8,248 bases of DNA, taken from Holdemanella sp. (GTDB lineage: Bacteria > Bacillota_I > Bacilli_A > Erysipelotrichales > Erysipelotrichaceae). The notes beneath the pieces were generated by a model, which was not told where the DNA came from, did not search any database, and saw only the letters and a list, made by a program, of their open reading frames with translations. Location: NCBI GenBank assembly GCA_021442845.1, contig JABUSD010000391.1, positions 1 to 8,248 of the forward strand, written 5' to 3'. Positions 1 through 7,084 of this stretch are shown here, in pieces. Within the stretch, counting starts at the first letter, position 1; the number at the start of each line of letters is the position of its first letter. The position numbers and the translations under genes are program-made.

Positions 1-55
1 ACACTTTTTTAAAACTTTTTTCAATACCTTTCTATAAAAATTAATAATTTTCATG

Positions 56-61
56 TATAAT
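56..61 (+). promoter_or_regulatory. -10 box of the gltX promoter
   Basis: A perfect TATAAT lies 27 bases before the gltX start codon, in a very AT-rich region. Transcription would begin near base 68, leaving a leader of about 20 bases that just contains the ribosome binding site AAAGGAAGG (73-81). The base pair TG directly precedes the box, without the one-base gap of a true extended -10. No good -35 hexamer lies 16-18 bases upstream (TATAAA at 33-38 is the best placed). The upstream gene is outside the window, so read-through transcription cannot be excluded. Confidence 0.6.
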
Positions 62-88
62 AATCAAGTGTGAAAGGAAGGAACTTTT

Positions 89-1555
89 ATGACAAAAACA
101 AGAACAAGATTTGCACCAAGCCCAACGGGATATATGCATATAGGAAACTTGCGTACGGCATTATTTGAATATCTAATCGCTAAAAATGAAGGTGGCGATT
201 TCTTGCTTCGTATTGAAGATACAGACCAGGGACGTAAGGTAGAAGGTGCTGTAGATATCATTTATGACACAATGAAGACATGTGGATTGAACTGGGATGA
301 AGGACCCGATATCGGTGGAGACTTTGGCCCTTATATCCAGTCTGAACGTTTACCAATGTATAAAGGCTATGCCGAAAAACTAGTGGAATTAGGGGGCGCT
401 CACTACTGTTTCTGTACGGAATGTGAATTGGAAGCAGCGCGTAAGGAAGCAGGGGATTCCTTTAAATTTATTGATCCATGCCGTATTCTTTCAAAGGCTG
501 ATGTACAGAAGAAACTGGATGAAGGGACACCTTATGTCATTCGCCAGACAATTGAAAATGTTGAAAAGACTGTGTATGAAGATATGGTATATGGAACCAT
601 TGAAGTAGATGGTGATGTATTGGAAGAACAGGTATTGATCAAATCGGATGGATTTCCAACGTATAACTTTGCCAATATCATCGATGATCATACAATGAAT
701 ATTACCCATGTTGTGCGTGGAAATGAATATTTATCAAGCACACCAAAGTATAACTTAGTCTATGATGCCTATGGATGGAATCGTCCTACATATGTACATG
801 TACCACCAGTCATGAAAGATGAACAGCATAAGCTTTCTAAACGGAATGGGGATGCATCATTCCAGGATCTAGTGGCAAAGGGATATCTTCCTGAAGCCAT
901 CATCAACTATATTGCCCTTCTTGGATGGTCACCAGAAACGGATCAGGAAATCTATTCATTGGAAGAATTGATCCAGGTATTTAAAGTATCCCGTATTTCA
1001 AAATCACCAGCTATCTTTGATATTGATAAGCTAACATGGATGAATGGGGAATATATCAAGAATATGGAATTTGAAAAGTTCTATACAATGGTAGAACCTG
1101 TCTTAAAGGAAGCTGTAAAAGGGGATTTTGATTTAAAAGAGATTGCGGGATTGATCCAGTCGCGTATTAAACGCATCCATATCGATGAAGTCAATCCGCT
1201 TGTGGATTTCTTTGATACCCTTGTTGACTATGATCTAGAAATGTATAAGCACAAGAAGATGAAGACAACAAAGGAAAATTCCATTGAACCATTAAAGGAA
1301 GCGTATAAGGCATTGGAAGCGATTGAGGATTTCAGTGATATGCAGGCCATTCAGGATGCTTTGATGGCCCTTCCTGCAAAGATGGAACTGAAGAATGGAC
1401 GTGTATTATGGCCCGTTCGTACCGCTGTATCAGGTAAGCAGTCGACACCAGGAGGAGCTACTGAAATTGCTCATATCATCGGTAAGGAAGAAACGCTTCG
1501 CCGTATCCAGGTTGGCATTGATCGTCTTGAAAAAGATTTAGAATCAGCAAATTAG
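89..1555 (+). CDS. gltX: Glutamyl-tRNA synthetase (class I)
   Basis: This cytoplasmic enzyme attaches glutamate to tRNA-Glu using ATP. In many Firmicutes the same enzyme also charges tRNA-Gln, which GatCAB then corrects; whether this one does is inference. The 488 residues match the usual bacterial length. The Rossmann catalytic domain opens with RFAPSPTGYMHIGN, giving the class I HIGH-type motif at residues 17-20. The second signature, KLSKR, is at 248-252 in the context DEQHKLSKRNGD. Cysteines 107, 109 and 131 sit where zinc-binding GluRS enzymes carry their site, but I see no clear fourth ligand. The C-terminal part (about 320-488) is the helical anticodon-binding domain and includes the typical segment GRVLWPVRTAVSG near residues 435-447. 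The ATG is set by AAAGGAAGG eight bases upstream. The gene appears monocistronic, with its own -10 box and a terminator overlapping its last codons. Nothing suggests damage. Confidence 0.97.
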   Translation: MTKTRTRFAPSPTGYMHIGNLRTALFEYLIAKNEGGDFLLRIEDTDQGRKVEGAVDIIYDTMKTCGLNWDEGPDIGGDFGPYIQSERLPMYKGYAEKLVELGGAHYCFCTECELEAARKEAGDSFKFIDPCRILSKADVQKKLDEGTPYVIRQTIENVEKTVYEDMVYGTIEVDGDVLEEQVLIKSDGFPTYNFANIIDDHTMNITHVVRGNEYLSSTPKYNLVYDAYGWNRPTYVHVPPVMKDEQHKLSKRNGDASFQDLVAKGYLPEAIINYIALLGWSPETDQEIYSLEELIQVFKVSRISKSPAIFDIDKLTWMNGEYIKNMEFEKFYTMVEPVLKEAVKGDFDLKEIAGLIQSRIKRIHIDEVNPLVDFFDTLVDYDLEMYKHKKMKTTKENSIEPLKEAYKALEAIEDFSDMQAIQDALMALPAKMELKNGRVLWPVRTAVSGKQSTPGGATEIAHIIGKEETLRRIQVGIDRLEKDLESAN

Positions 1556-1569
1556 CTGATTCTTTTTTT
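1541..1569 (+). terminator. Rho-independent terminator of gltX
   Basis: A perfect 8-bp stem GAATCAGC / GCTGATTC (1541-1548 and 1555-1562) closes a six-base loop and is followed by seven T residues (1563-1569). The left arm is the last coding codons of gltX, and the TAG stop (1553-1555) spans the loop and the first base of the right arm, so the gene and its terminator are fused with no spacer. Confidence 0.88.
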
Positions 1570-1578
1570 ATTGTATAT

Positions 1579-1604
1579 AAAAAAGGAGAATCCTTCGATT
1601 CTCC
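1579..1604 (-). terminator. Rho-independent terminator of the iorA-iorB-paaK operon
   Basis: Read on the minus strand, an 8-bp perfect stem GGAGAATC / GATTCTCC (plus coordinates 1585-1592 and 1597-1604) with a four-base loop is followed by six T residues (plus-strand A run 1579-1584). It begins 8 bases after the paaK stop. It lies only 9 bases beyond the T-run of the gltX terminator, so the convergent units are closed by back-to-back hairpins. Confidence 0.88.
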
Positions 1605-1611
1605 CAAGTAA

Positions 1612-2922
1612 TTATTGTTGTGTATATAGGTTACGTTTATCAATGACACGTTTTGCTTTACCTTCAGAACGTGTAATTGTCTTTGGTTTTAATACTTTGA
1701 CATTGACTTTGATTCCTAACATCGCAAGAAGACCTTTGGCAATTTTTGCTTCACAAGCTTCTTTATATGTATTTGGATCGGCTGCCATTTCTGGTGTCAT
1801 TTCTACATGAACTTCAATTGTATCTCTATTGTTGATACGGTCAACAATAATCTGATAGTTTGCACGATAACCCTGGTTGATCAATACGGTTTCAATCTGT
1901 GAAGGGAATACGTTAACACCTTTAACGATTAACATGTCATCCGAACGTCCCATAGGCTTACGCATACGTACATGTGTTCTTCCGCACTTACATGGTTCAT
2001 ATGTCAATTTACATAAATCACGAGTACGATAACGAAGAAGTGGGAAAGCTTTCTTTGTCAGACATGTGAATACAAGTTCTCCAACTTCACCTGCCGGTAA
2101 GACTTCACCTGTCTTAGGGTTGATGATTTCCGGAATGAAGTGGTCTTCCTGGATATGCATACCAGCCTGTGCTTCACATTCAAAGGCAACTCCTGGACCA
2201 GAGATTTCAGTTAATCCATAGATGTCATACGCTTTGATTCCTAATAACTCTTCAATATCCTTACGCATTTCTTCTGTCCATGGTTCTGCACCGAAGATTC
2301 CTGCCTTTAATTTGATTTTTCCTTTTAGTCCTCTTTCTTCAATGGATTCAGCCAATGAGAATGCATAGGAAGGCGTACAGCATAGGATTGTTGATCCTAA
2401 GTCTGTCATAAATTGTAACTGACGGTCTGTATTTCCAGAACTCATTGGAAGTGTTAAAGAACCAACCTTGTGTGATCCACCATTTAATCCAGGTCCACCT
2501 GTGAATAGACCATATCCATAACATACATGGACAACATCTTTTTTGGTTCCACCAGCGGCCATGATAGCACGGGCACAGCATTCATCCCAGATATCTAAAT
2601 CACCTTGTGTATAGAAAGCAACGACACGTTTTCCTGTTGTTCCACTTGTTGACTGGATACGTACACAATCTTTTAGAGGAACACCTAATAATCCATATGG
2701 ATACTGATCCTTTAAATCATCTTTTGTGATGAATGGTAATTTGTGAAGGTCTTGAATTCCATTAATATCCGATGGGCTGACTCCGGCTTCAATCATTCTA
2801 TCGCGATAAAATTTAACATTTTCATATACATGTTTTACCTGTTGAACAAGTCTTTCACTCTGTAGAGCTTCCAACTCTTCTCTTGGTATTGTTTCGATTT
2901 CCTTTTGATAATAATTTGTCAT
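1612..2922 (-). CDS. paaK: Phenylacetate-CoA ligase (AMP-forming)
   Basis: This cytoplasmic adenylate-forming enzyme converts an aryl acetate plus ATP and CoA to aryl-acetyl-CoA, AMP and pyrophosphate. At 436 residues it has normal PaaK length. Visible motifs: the phosphate-binding loop STSGTTGK at 91-98; YDIYGLTEISGPG at 232-244 (the A5-type Y-G-x-T-E motif); RYRTRDL at 297-303 with the ribose-binding aspartate; the CKCGRTHVR segment at 311-319 typical of the family; the hinge region GRSDDMLIVKGVNVFPSQIE-like at 325-344; and a C-terminal RSEGKAKRVID (419-429) holding the probable catalytic lysine. It is the last gene of the operon, starting 13 bases after iorB. Its ribosome binding site AGGAAGGG overlaps the iorB stop codon, suggesting coupled translation. 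Substrate specificity (phenylacetate, indoleacetate or 4-hydroxyphenylacetate) cannot be read from the sequence. Pairing with iorAB is the main reason to expect an aryl acetate. Confidence 0.93.
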   Translation of the reverse strand: MTNYYQKEIETIPREELEALQSERLVQQVKHVYENVKFYRDRMIEAGVSPSDINGIQDLHKLPFITKDDLKDQYPYGLLGVPLKDCVRIQSTSGTTGKRVVAFYTQGDLDIWDECCARAIMAAGGTKKDVVHVCYGYGLFTGGPGLNGGSHKVGSLTLPMSSGNTDRQLQFMTDLGSTILCCTPSYAFSLAESIEERGLKGKIKLKAGIFGAEPWTEEMRKDIEELLGIKAYDIYGLTEISGPGVAFECEAQAGMHIQEDHFIPEIINPKTGEVLPAGEVGELVFTCLTKKAFPLLRYRTRDLCKLTYEPCKCGRTHVRMRKPMGRSDDMLIVKGVNVFPSQIETVLINQGYRANYQIIVDRINNRDTIEVHVEMTPEMAADPNTYKEACEAKIAKGLLAMLGIKVNVKVLKPKTITRSEGKAKRVIDKRNLYTQQ

Positions 2923-2935
2923 TGTATAACCCTTC

Positions 2936-3505
2936 CTAATTATTACGTCCTAGTGTAAATGCTTTCTTATTCAATTCCAGAAATTTTGCTGGGACAATAT
3001 CTTCAATGGCTTTCATCCATTTTGCTTCGCTGATTTCAAAGTATTTTGATAATTTTCCCATTAATACAATATTTACAGCTTTTGATGAACCTGCTTCATT
3101 GGCAAGACTCAAACAATCCATATCATCGACATATACACCTAAATCTTTTACTTTTTCAATCAAGTTTTCTGGATATGTCGCAACTCCTGTAATAACTGGC
3201 ATTGGATCAATCTGCTGTGTATTGACGATAACTTTACCATCTTTCTTTAAATATTCAAGCCAGCGGCATGCTTCCAGCTTTTCAAAGGAAACTATATAAT
3301 CGGCTTCGCCTTTGTCAATTAATGGTGAATAGACTTTATCACCAAATCGTACATAAGTAACAACACTTCCGCCACGCTGTGACATTCCGTGAACTTCACT
3401 AACCTTAACATCATAGCCTTCTGATACCAATAGATGTCCTAATAATTTAGAAGCAAGTAGGGAACCTTGTCCTCCAACTCCAACAATCATAATATTTGTT
3501 GTCAT
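2936..3505 (-). CDS. iorB: Indolepyruvate:ferredoxin oxidoreductase, beta subunit
   Basis: This is the small subunit of the oxygen-sensitive enzyme that oxidatively decarboxylates aryl-pyruvates to aryl-acetyl-CoA with ferredoxin as electron acceptor. The 189 residues correspond to the pyruvate/ketoisovalerate oxidoreductase gamma-type domain. It begins with a glycine-rich loop GVGGQGSLLASKLLG at residues 9-23 and carries the diagnostic SEVHGMSQRGGSV near 36-48, which is the best signature of this subunit. There are no iron-sulfur cysteine clusters, as expected, because they reside in IorA. Its ATG overlaps the iorA TAA stop by one base (TAATG), and a strong AGGAGGT lies inside the last iorA codons, so the two subunits are translationally coupled for a matched complex. 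It ends in TAG, which is part of the ribosome binding site of paaK. Confidence 0.94.
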   Translation of the reverse strand: MTTNIMIVGVGGQGSLLASKLLGHLLVSEGYDVKVSEVHGMSQRGGSVVTYVRFGDKVYSPLIDKGEADYIVSFEKLEACRWLEYLKKDGKVIVNTQQIDPMPVITGVATYPENLIEKVKDLGVYVDDMDCLSLANEAGSSKAVNIVLMGKLSKYFEISEAKWMKAIEDIVPAKFLELNKKAFTLGRNN

Positions 3506-5232
3506 TATGCATTACCTCCTAACGCATCAAAGTGGCATAGCTGCTGGCATACTTTACATCCAACGCATTGTGTTGCATCGATGTAAGCTTTTCCATTCTT
3601 CATGGAAATAGCTGGACATCCTAGCTTCATACACATCTTGCAGCTCTTACATTTATCCGTATCCACTTTTAATGGCTTATCATGTTTTACATATTTAAGC
3701 AGGGCACATGGTCTTCTTGAAATAATGACAGATGGTTCTTCCACTGCCAATTCTTCCTTGATAGCTTCATCGCACTGGGCTAAGTTATATGGATCGACAA
3801 CACGAACACGGTTGAATCCCATCGATTTGCATAATGCCTCTAAATTGATCTTTCCAGCAGGATCACCCTTGATGTTGTATCCTGTTGTAGGATTTTGCTG
3901 ATGTCCCGTCATACCAGTAATCGAATTATCTAAGATGATAATTGTTGAATTTGACTGGTTGTAAGCTACATTTGCAAGCCCTGTCATACCCGAGTGCATG
4001 AATGTAGAATCACCAATGACACCAACGACTTTGTTGTTTCCACCTAAGGCTTTGTTGTAACCATGAGTAGCACCAATGCTGGCACCCATACATAATGTCA
4101 ATTCCATGGCACTTAATGGAGCAACAGCGCCTAATGTGTAACATCCGATATCACCAAATACAGTGACTTTGTTCTTATTCAATGTATAGAACAAACCACG
4201 GTGTGGACATCCAGCACACATGACTGGAGGTCTTCCTGGTAAAGTTTCAGCTAATTGAACGGTATCCTTTGTTTCACCTTTTAATAGGCTGCTTAATAGA
4301 TTCTGTGAATATTCACCGCACATTGGAAGAACATCTTTTCCTTTGACATTAATTCCTAATGCCTTGCAGTGATTTTCAATGATTGGATCCAGTTCTTCAA
4401 TAACGATGACTTCATCCAATCCTTTTACGAAATCCGTAATCAATGTTGTTGGTAATGGATTGACCATTCCTAACTTTAAGATATTTACGGAATCCCCATA
4501 GATTTCCTTTGTATACTGATAGCTTGTTGAATGGGTAATAACCCCAATCTTTGAACCATTGTCTTCTACCTTATTAATATAGTCCGTATTGGCTAAATCA
4601 ATTAAATCCAATGTTCGCTTTTCCACAACAGGGTGCTTTTTAATCGCATTTCCTGGCATCATGACATATTTGGCAATGTTCTTTTCATATGTCTTTACAG
4701 GAAGTTCCACTCTTGGTTTTGTTTCGACAATGCTCTGTGAGTGGGCAATACGTGTACACATCTTAACGATAACAGGTGTATCGTACTTTTCACTCATTTC
4801 ATAAGCCTTCTTTACAAATTCAATCGTTTCAGCTGAATCTGCTGGTTCAATCATTGGAACCTTGCTGGCAATCGCATGGTGTCTTGAATCCTGTTCGTTC
4901 TGTGATGAGTGCATTCCTGCATCATCGGCAACACAGATGACTAGACCTGCATTTACCCCTGTGTAGCTTGCTGTATATAATGGGTCTGCGGCAACATTCA
5001 ACCCAACGTGCTTCATTGCACAAAAGCTTCTTTTTCCGGCTAAGCTCGCTCCAAAAGCAACTTCCATGGCAACCTTTTCATTGGGTGCCCATTCGGCATA
5101 GATTTCATCGTATTTACATGCTTCTTCACTAATTTCAGTACTTGGTGTACCTGGATAACTTGAAACGAGTGAACATCCTGCTTCATAGAGTCCTCTGGCG
5201 AAAGCTTTGTTTCCTAACATCAATTGTTTCAT
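3505..5232 (-). CDS. iorA: Indolepyruvate:ferredoxin oxidoreductase, alpha subunit
   Basis: This is the large catalytic subunit, binding thiamine diphosphate and two [4Fe-4S] clusters. It works with IorB on aryl-pyruvates made by transamination of Trp, Phe and Tyr. I place the start at the internal ATG (protein of 575 residues beginning MKQLMLGNKAFARG), because AGAGGAAAG lies just before it and the family begins with this sequence. A longer frame to 5274 would start upstream of the predicted promoter box. In the 575-residue numbering, the N-terminal pyrimidine-binding domain has YPGTPSTEI at 26-34. The TPP domain has CAGCPHRG (339-346), GDIGCYTLG (360-368) and the GDS...N TPP/magnesium motif from GDST 407 to N436. 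The C-terminal ferredoxin domain has CxxCxxCxxxxCP (C528, 531, 534, 539) and CxxCxxCxxxC (C556, 559, 562, 566). All key residues are present. It is first in the operon iorA-iorB-paaK. Confidence 0.95.
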   Translation of the reverse strand: MKQLMLGNKAFARGLYEAGCSLVSSYPGTPSTEISEEACKYDEIYAEWAPNEKVAMEVAFGASLAGKRSFCAMKHVGLNVAADPLYTASYTGVNAGLVICVADDAGMHSSQNEQDSRHHAIASKVPMIEPADSAETIEFVKKAYEMSEKYDTPVIVKMCTRIAHSQSIVETKPRVELPVKTYEKNIAKYVMMPGNAIKKHPVVEKRTLDLIDLANTDYINKVEDNGSKIGVITHSTSYQYTKEIYGDSVNILKLGMVNPLPTTLITDFVKGLDEVIVIEELDPIIENHCKALGINVKGKDVLPMCGEYSQNLLSSLLKGETKDTVQLAETLPGRPPVMCAGCPHRGLFYTLNKNKVTVFGDIGCYTLGAVAPLSAMELTLCMGASIGATHGYNKALGGNNKVVGVIGDSTFMHSGMTGLANVAYNQSNSTIIILDNSITGMTGHQQNPTTGYNIKGDPAGKINLEALCKSMGFNRVRVVDPYNLAQCDEAIKEELAVEEPSVIISRRPCALLKYVKHDKPLKVDTDKCKSCKMCMKLGCPAISMKNGKAYIDATQCVGCKVCQQLCHFDALGGNA

Positions 5233-5234
5233 GA

Positions 5235-5243
5235 CTTTCCTCT
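5235..5243 (-). promoter_or_regulatory. Ribosome binding site deciding the iorA start
   Basis: Read on the minus strand, AGAGGAAAG precedes the ATG at 5232 with normal spacing. The more upstream in-frame ATG at 5274 has no such site and lies upstream of the -10 box, so the shorter product is preferred. Confidence 0.75.
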
Positions 5244-5264
5244 TTTCTATAAATACTCCATAGT

Positions 5265-5293
5265 AGTATATCACAACTGAAAACGCTTAATAA
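5265..5293 (-). promoter_or_regulatory. Extended -10 promoter of the iorA operon
   Basis: On the minus strand the box TATACT (plus 5265-5270) is preceded by TG plus one base, giving TGATATACT, a proper extended -10. Seventeen bases further upstream is TTATTA (5288-5293), a weak -35 element. Transcription would start near 5258, giving a leader of about 26 bases to the iorA ATG. The element sits immediately next to the AT-rich repeat array upstream, which is where an UP element would lie. Confidence 0.65.
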
Positions 5294-5296
5294 AGA

Positions 5297-5350
5297 TTTT
5301 CTTAAAATTTTCATAAAATTTTCATATTTTCATAAAGCTTTCATAAAAAA
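5297..5350. repeat. Approximately 11-bp AT-rich direct repeat array, TTTTCATAAAA
   Basis: Five imperfect copies of the plus-strand unit TTTTCATAAAA follow one another. The central C of each copy is at 5301, 5312, 5323, 5331 and 5342, so the spacing is 11, 11, 8 and 11 bases. The first copy reads TTTTCTTAAAA. On the minus strand these are TTTTATGAAAA units ending three bases upstream of the -35 element of the iorA promoter. Period and composition suggest phased A/T tracts that bend DNA or act as an UP element. A repeated protein-binding site is also possible. The last copy overlaps the T-run of the HAD gene terminator. Confidence 0.7.
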
Positions 5351-5369
5351 GAATGGATTATTCCATTCT
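5345..5369 (-). terminator. Rho-independent terminator of the HAD phosphatase gene
   Basis: On the minus strand an 8-bp perfect stem (plus 5350-5357 pairing with 5362-5369, AGAATGGA / TCCATTCT) closes a four-base loop and is followed by six T residues (A run 5345-5350). The TAG stop codon of the HAD gene is at the base of the stem. The hairpin separates that gene from the iorA promoter downstream. Confidence 0.85.
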
Positions 5370-6204
5370 ATATTAAATTATAGTGTTTAAATGCATTATA
5401 TATCCCATCTTCATCAATGGATGAAGTGATATAATCCGCTACTTTTTTTACCGATTCCTTACCATTTTCCATCGCAATAGCAACATGGGCATTCTTTAAC
5501 ATGGGGATATCATTTTCGCCATCGCCTATGGCAATGACATCCTTTCTATCAATATTAAAATATTCAATCAATACATCCATACCATTGGCCTTGGATAAAT
5601 GTAAATCGGCAAGTTCACCGCTTTCTTTTCCTAATGGGGTAAAGGTACAGGGAATGACATCAAAAGTATCCGATAAATCATTCTTGATTTTAATAAAGGG
5701 TATATCCGATTCTAAGAAGGTTACTTTATTGGCATTGCATGTTTTCATATCTTCATAGCTTGTTGGAATGACCGTTGTATATAATCTTGTTACACCATTG
5801 ATTTTCTTTTCTTCTTCGCTCAATCCCTTACAATAATTTATATAGATCTCTTCCATCTTCTGCATGCCTTCTTCATTGATTAATAAACCTTCGTTCATTT
5901 CAAAGAAAAAACCAATGGAATGACTAGACATATATTCTATAATTATATCTTTCTGTTTCTGACTAAAGGCAACATCTTTTAAGATTGTATCCTTTGCCAT
6001 CACCAAAGCACCAGAACCAAGTACGACACCATCATATTCTATTGATGTCAGATCTCCATAGATTTCAGATTTCTGTCTTCCAGTACATAGAATAATCTTA
6101 TGTCCATTTGCCTGGGCTTTATAAATGGCTTCTTTGGCACTTGTAGGGATAAATCCTTTTGGATGAAACAGCGTTCCATCAGCATCTAAAAATATAATTT
6201 TCAT
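5368..6204 (-). CDS. Cof-type HAD-superfamily hydrolase (subfamily IIB)
   Basis: This is a soluble magnesium-dependent phosphatase of the Cof/YidA group; members dephosphorylate sugar phosphates, nucleotides or related small metabolites, and the substrate here is unknown. The 278-residue form starting MKIIFLDADGTLF shows all four HAD motifs: motif I DADGT with nucleophile D7 and acid/base D9; motif II around T41 in LCTGRQ; motif III lysine K205 in LSKANGMD; and motif IV GDGENDIPML at 227-236 with D228 and D232. A C2 cap domain lies between motifs II and III (about 80-195), as in subfamily IIB. The start at 6204 is chosen because AAAGGA lies ahead of it. In-frame ATGs further upstream, up to 6249, give a longer N-terminus (starting MIACRIESMRKG) that the family lacks, and 6249 is upstream of the predicted -10 box. 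The gene is monocistronic with its own promoter and terminator. Confidence 0.92.
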   Translation of the reverse strand: MKIIFLDADGTLFHPKGFIPTSAKEAIYKAQANGHKIILCTGRQKSEIYGDLTSIEYDGVVLGSGALVMAKDTILKDVAFSQKQKDIIIEYMSSHSIGFFFEMNEGLLINEEGMQKMEEIYINYCKGLSEEEKKINGVTRLYTTVIPTSYEDMKTCNANKVTFLESDIPFIKIKNDLSDTFDVIPCTFTPLGKESGELADLHLSKANGMDVLIEYFNIDRKDVIAIGDGENDIPMLKNAHVAIAMENGKESVKKVADYITSSIDEDGIYNAFKHYNLI

Positions 6205-6213
6205 AGATTTCAT

Positions 6214-6219
6214 TCCTTT
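6214..6219 (-). promoter_or_regulatory. Ribosome binding site deciding the HAD gene start
   Basis: Read on the minus strand, AAAGGA ends nine bases before the ATG at 6204. This supports the 278-residue protein over starts at 6213, 6225 or 6249. Confidence 0.7.
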
Positions 6220-6232
6220 CCGCATCGATTCT

Positions 6233-6261
6233 ATTCTACAAGCAATCATGGAAATTGTCCA
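6233..6261 (-). promoter_or_regulatory. Sigma-A-type promoter of the HAD phosphatase gene
   Basis: On the minus strand TGGACA (plus 6256-6261) and TAGAAT (6233-6238) are separated by exactly 17 bases. Each hexamer differs from consensus (TTGACA, TATAAT) at one position. Transcription would begin near 6226, about 22 bases before the ATG. This is the most convincing promoter in the window. Confidence 0.75.
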
Positions 6262-6288
6262 AAACTTTTCTTTTTATCCAATTTGTTG

Positions 6289-6294
6289 TATGAT
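6289..6294 (+). promoter_or_regulatory. -10 box of the membrane protein gene
   Basis: TATGAT, preceded directly by TG, lies 24 bases before the chosen ATG. The expected -35 position (6266-6271) holds only TTTTCT. The predicted start near 6301 leaves a leader of about 18 bases. This promoter is divergent from that of the HAD gene, whose -35 element is at 6256-6261, so the two share a control region of roughly 30 bases. Confidence 0.5.
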
Positions 6295-6303
6295 GGTTAC
6301 ATT

Positions 6304-6310
6304 GAAGGGG
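6304..6310 (+). promoter_or_regulatory. Ribosome binding site deciding the membrane protein start
   Basis: GAAGGGG lies eight bases before the ATG at 6319. An in-frame ATG at 6283 is upstream of the -10 box and has no such site, so it is rejected as the start. Confidence 0.65.
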
Positions 6311-6318
6311 TGTTTATT

Positions 6319-7068
6319 ATGCAAATGGTAATGTCCATTATAACTTTATTATTAAAACAGATAGCACAAGGTATTACCAATAATATTGTCTTATTAGGTG
6401 GGATAGCTGGTGTTGGTGTTCTTCTTGCCTTGATTCCACATAAAGTCATGAATTTCATCTTTGGAATCTTTTCAATGGGTGAATTTGGAATCCATTATTC
6501 AAAAAGAAAAAGAGACAACATCGATGATTTTGGAAGAATTATGATGTTTATATCTTTTGTCTTCTGTATTGTGTATCCAATTATTCCTTTTTATCAATAT
6601 ATCTATGCTGCTTTCTTAACATTTGCTTTCCTATGTACATTAGGACAGACATTAAGAGTGACAGAAAAGGAACACTTTGTTAAAAAGAAGATTGTATTTC
6701 TAGGGGTATGGTTCATGTTTGCGATTGGTTTAGTTGGGGCTCTAGGCTATTTCAATGGGGGAACCATTGCACCTTATGTAAAGCAGATTACTAAAATCAT
6801 TGCCAAGAAGAAATATATGAATCCATATTTCTATTTTACAGATCCAGCTGTACCAATGCTTGTATTACAGGCATTGATCATGATTGTTCCCCTATACTGC
6901 ATGTGGGCACAGTTCATCTATATGCGTTTAGAAGATACATATAAGGCAAGATGGATGGTTACATGGATTTTAAAGATTACAATCTGCTGTTCATTGATGT
7001 TTGGATTGTCATGTTACGGTGTCAATGGAATTAAGGCTATATACAATATCAAGGAAACAAAATCATAA
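6319..7068 (+). CDS. Hypothetical multi-pass membrane protein, unknown function
   Basis: I do not recognise this 249-residue protein. By eye it has six hydrophobic segments, at about 22-40, 74-90, 92-110, 125-145, 178-202 and 213-235. The loops at 41-73 (with SKRKRD at 61-66), 111-124 (with KKK) and 203-212 are basic or charged, which favours them facing the cytoplasm and both termini facing outside. A second basic stretch, KIIAKKKY, at 159-166 falls in a loop that this topology would put outside, so the model is tentative. The first 18 residues form a short hydrophobic or amphipathic stretch rather than a clear cleavable signal. There are no recognisable catalytic, nucleotide-binding or transport signatures. 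Cysteines are present within helices 2, 3, 5 and 6. The gene is locally very AT-rich (14 G/C in bases 6541-6600). It is divergent from the HAD gene and followed by a strong hairpin terminator, so it looks monocistronic. Confidence 0.85.
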   Translation: MQMVMSIITLLLKQIAQGITNNIVLLGGIAGVGVLLALIPHKVMNFIFGIFSMGEFGIHYSKRKRDNIDDFGRIMMFISFVFCIVYPIIPFYQYIYAAFLTFAFLCTLGQTLRVTEKEHFVKKKIVFLGVWFMFAIGLVGALGYFNGGTIAPYVKQITKIIAKKKYMNPYFYFTDPAVPMLVLQALIMIVPLYCMWAQFIYMRLEDTYKARWMVTWILKITICCSLMFGLSCYGVNGIKAIYNIKETKS

Positions 7069-7084
7069 AAGGTTAGATAGGATG

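Noticed and set aside
1..88. T-box or other riboswitch before gltX
   Set aside because: The predicted transcript leader is only about 20 bases, with no conserved T-box sequence or terminator hairpin between the -10 box and the start codon.
1571..1810. Plus-strand 79-codon open frame inside the paaK region
   Set aside because: It is antisense to the conserved C-terminal part of paaK, begins within the terminator region, and has no similarity to a known protein by eye.
5233..5274. Upstream in-frame ATG extending iorA by 14 residues
   Set aside because: It lies upstream of the -10 box, lacks a ribosome binding site, and adds residues (MIYYYGVFIEKRKV) not expected at the start of this family.
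5297..5350. Short-repeat array considered as a CRISPR
   Set aside because: Units are 11 bases, AT-only apart from one C, with no unique spacers of CRISPR size and no cas genes nearby.
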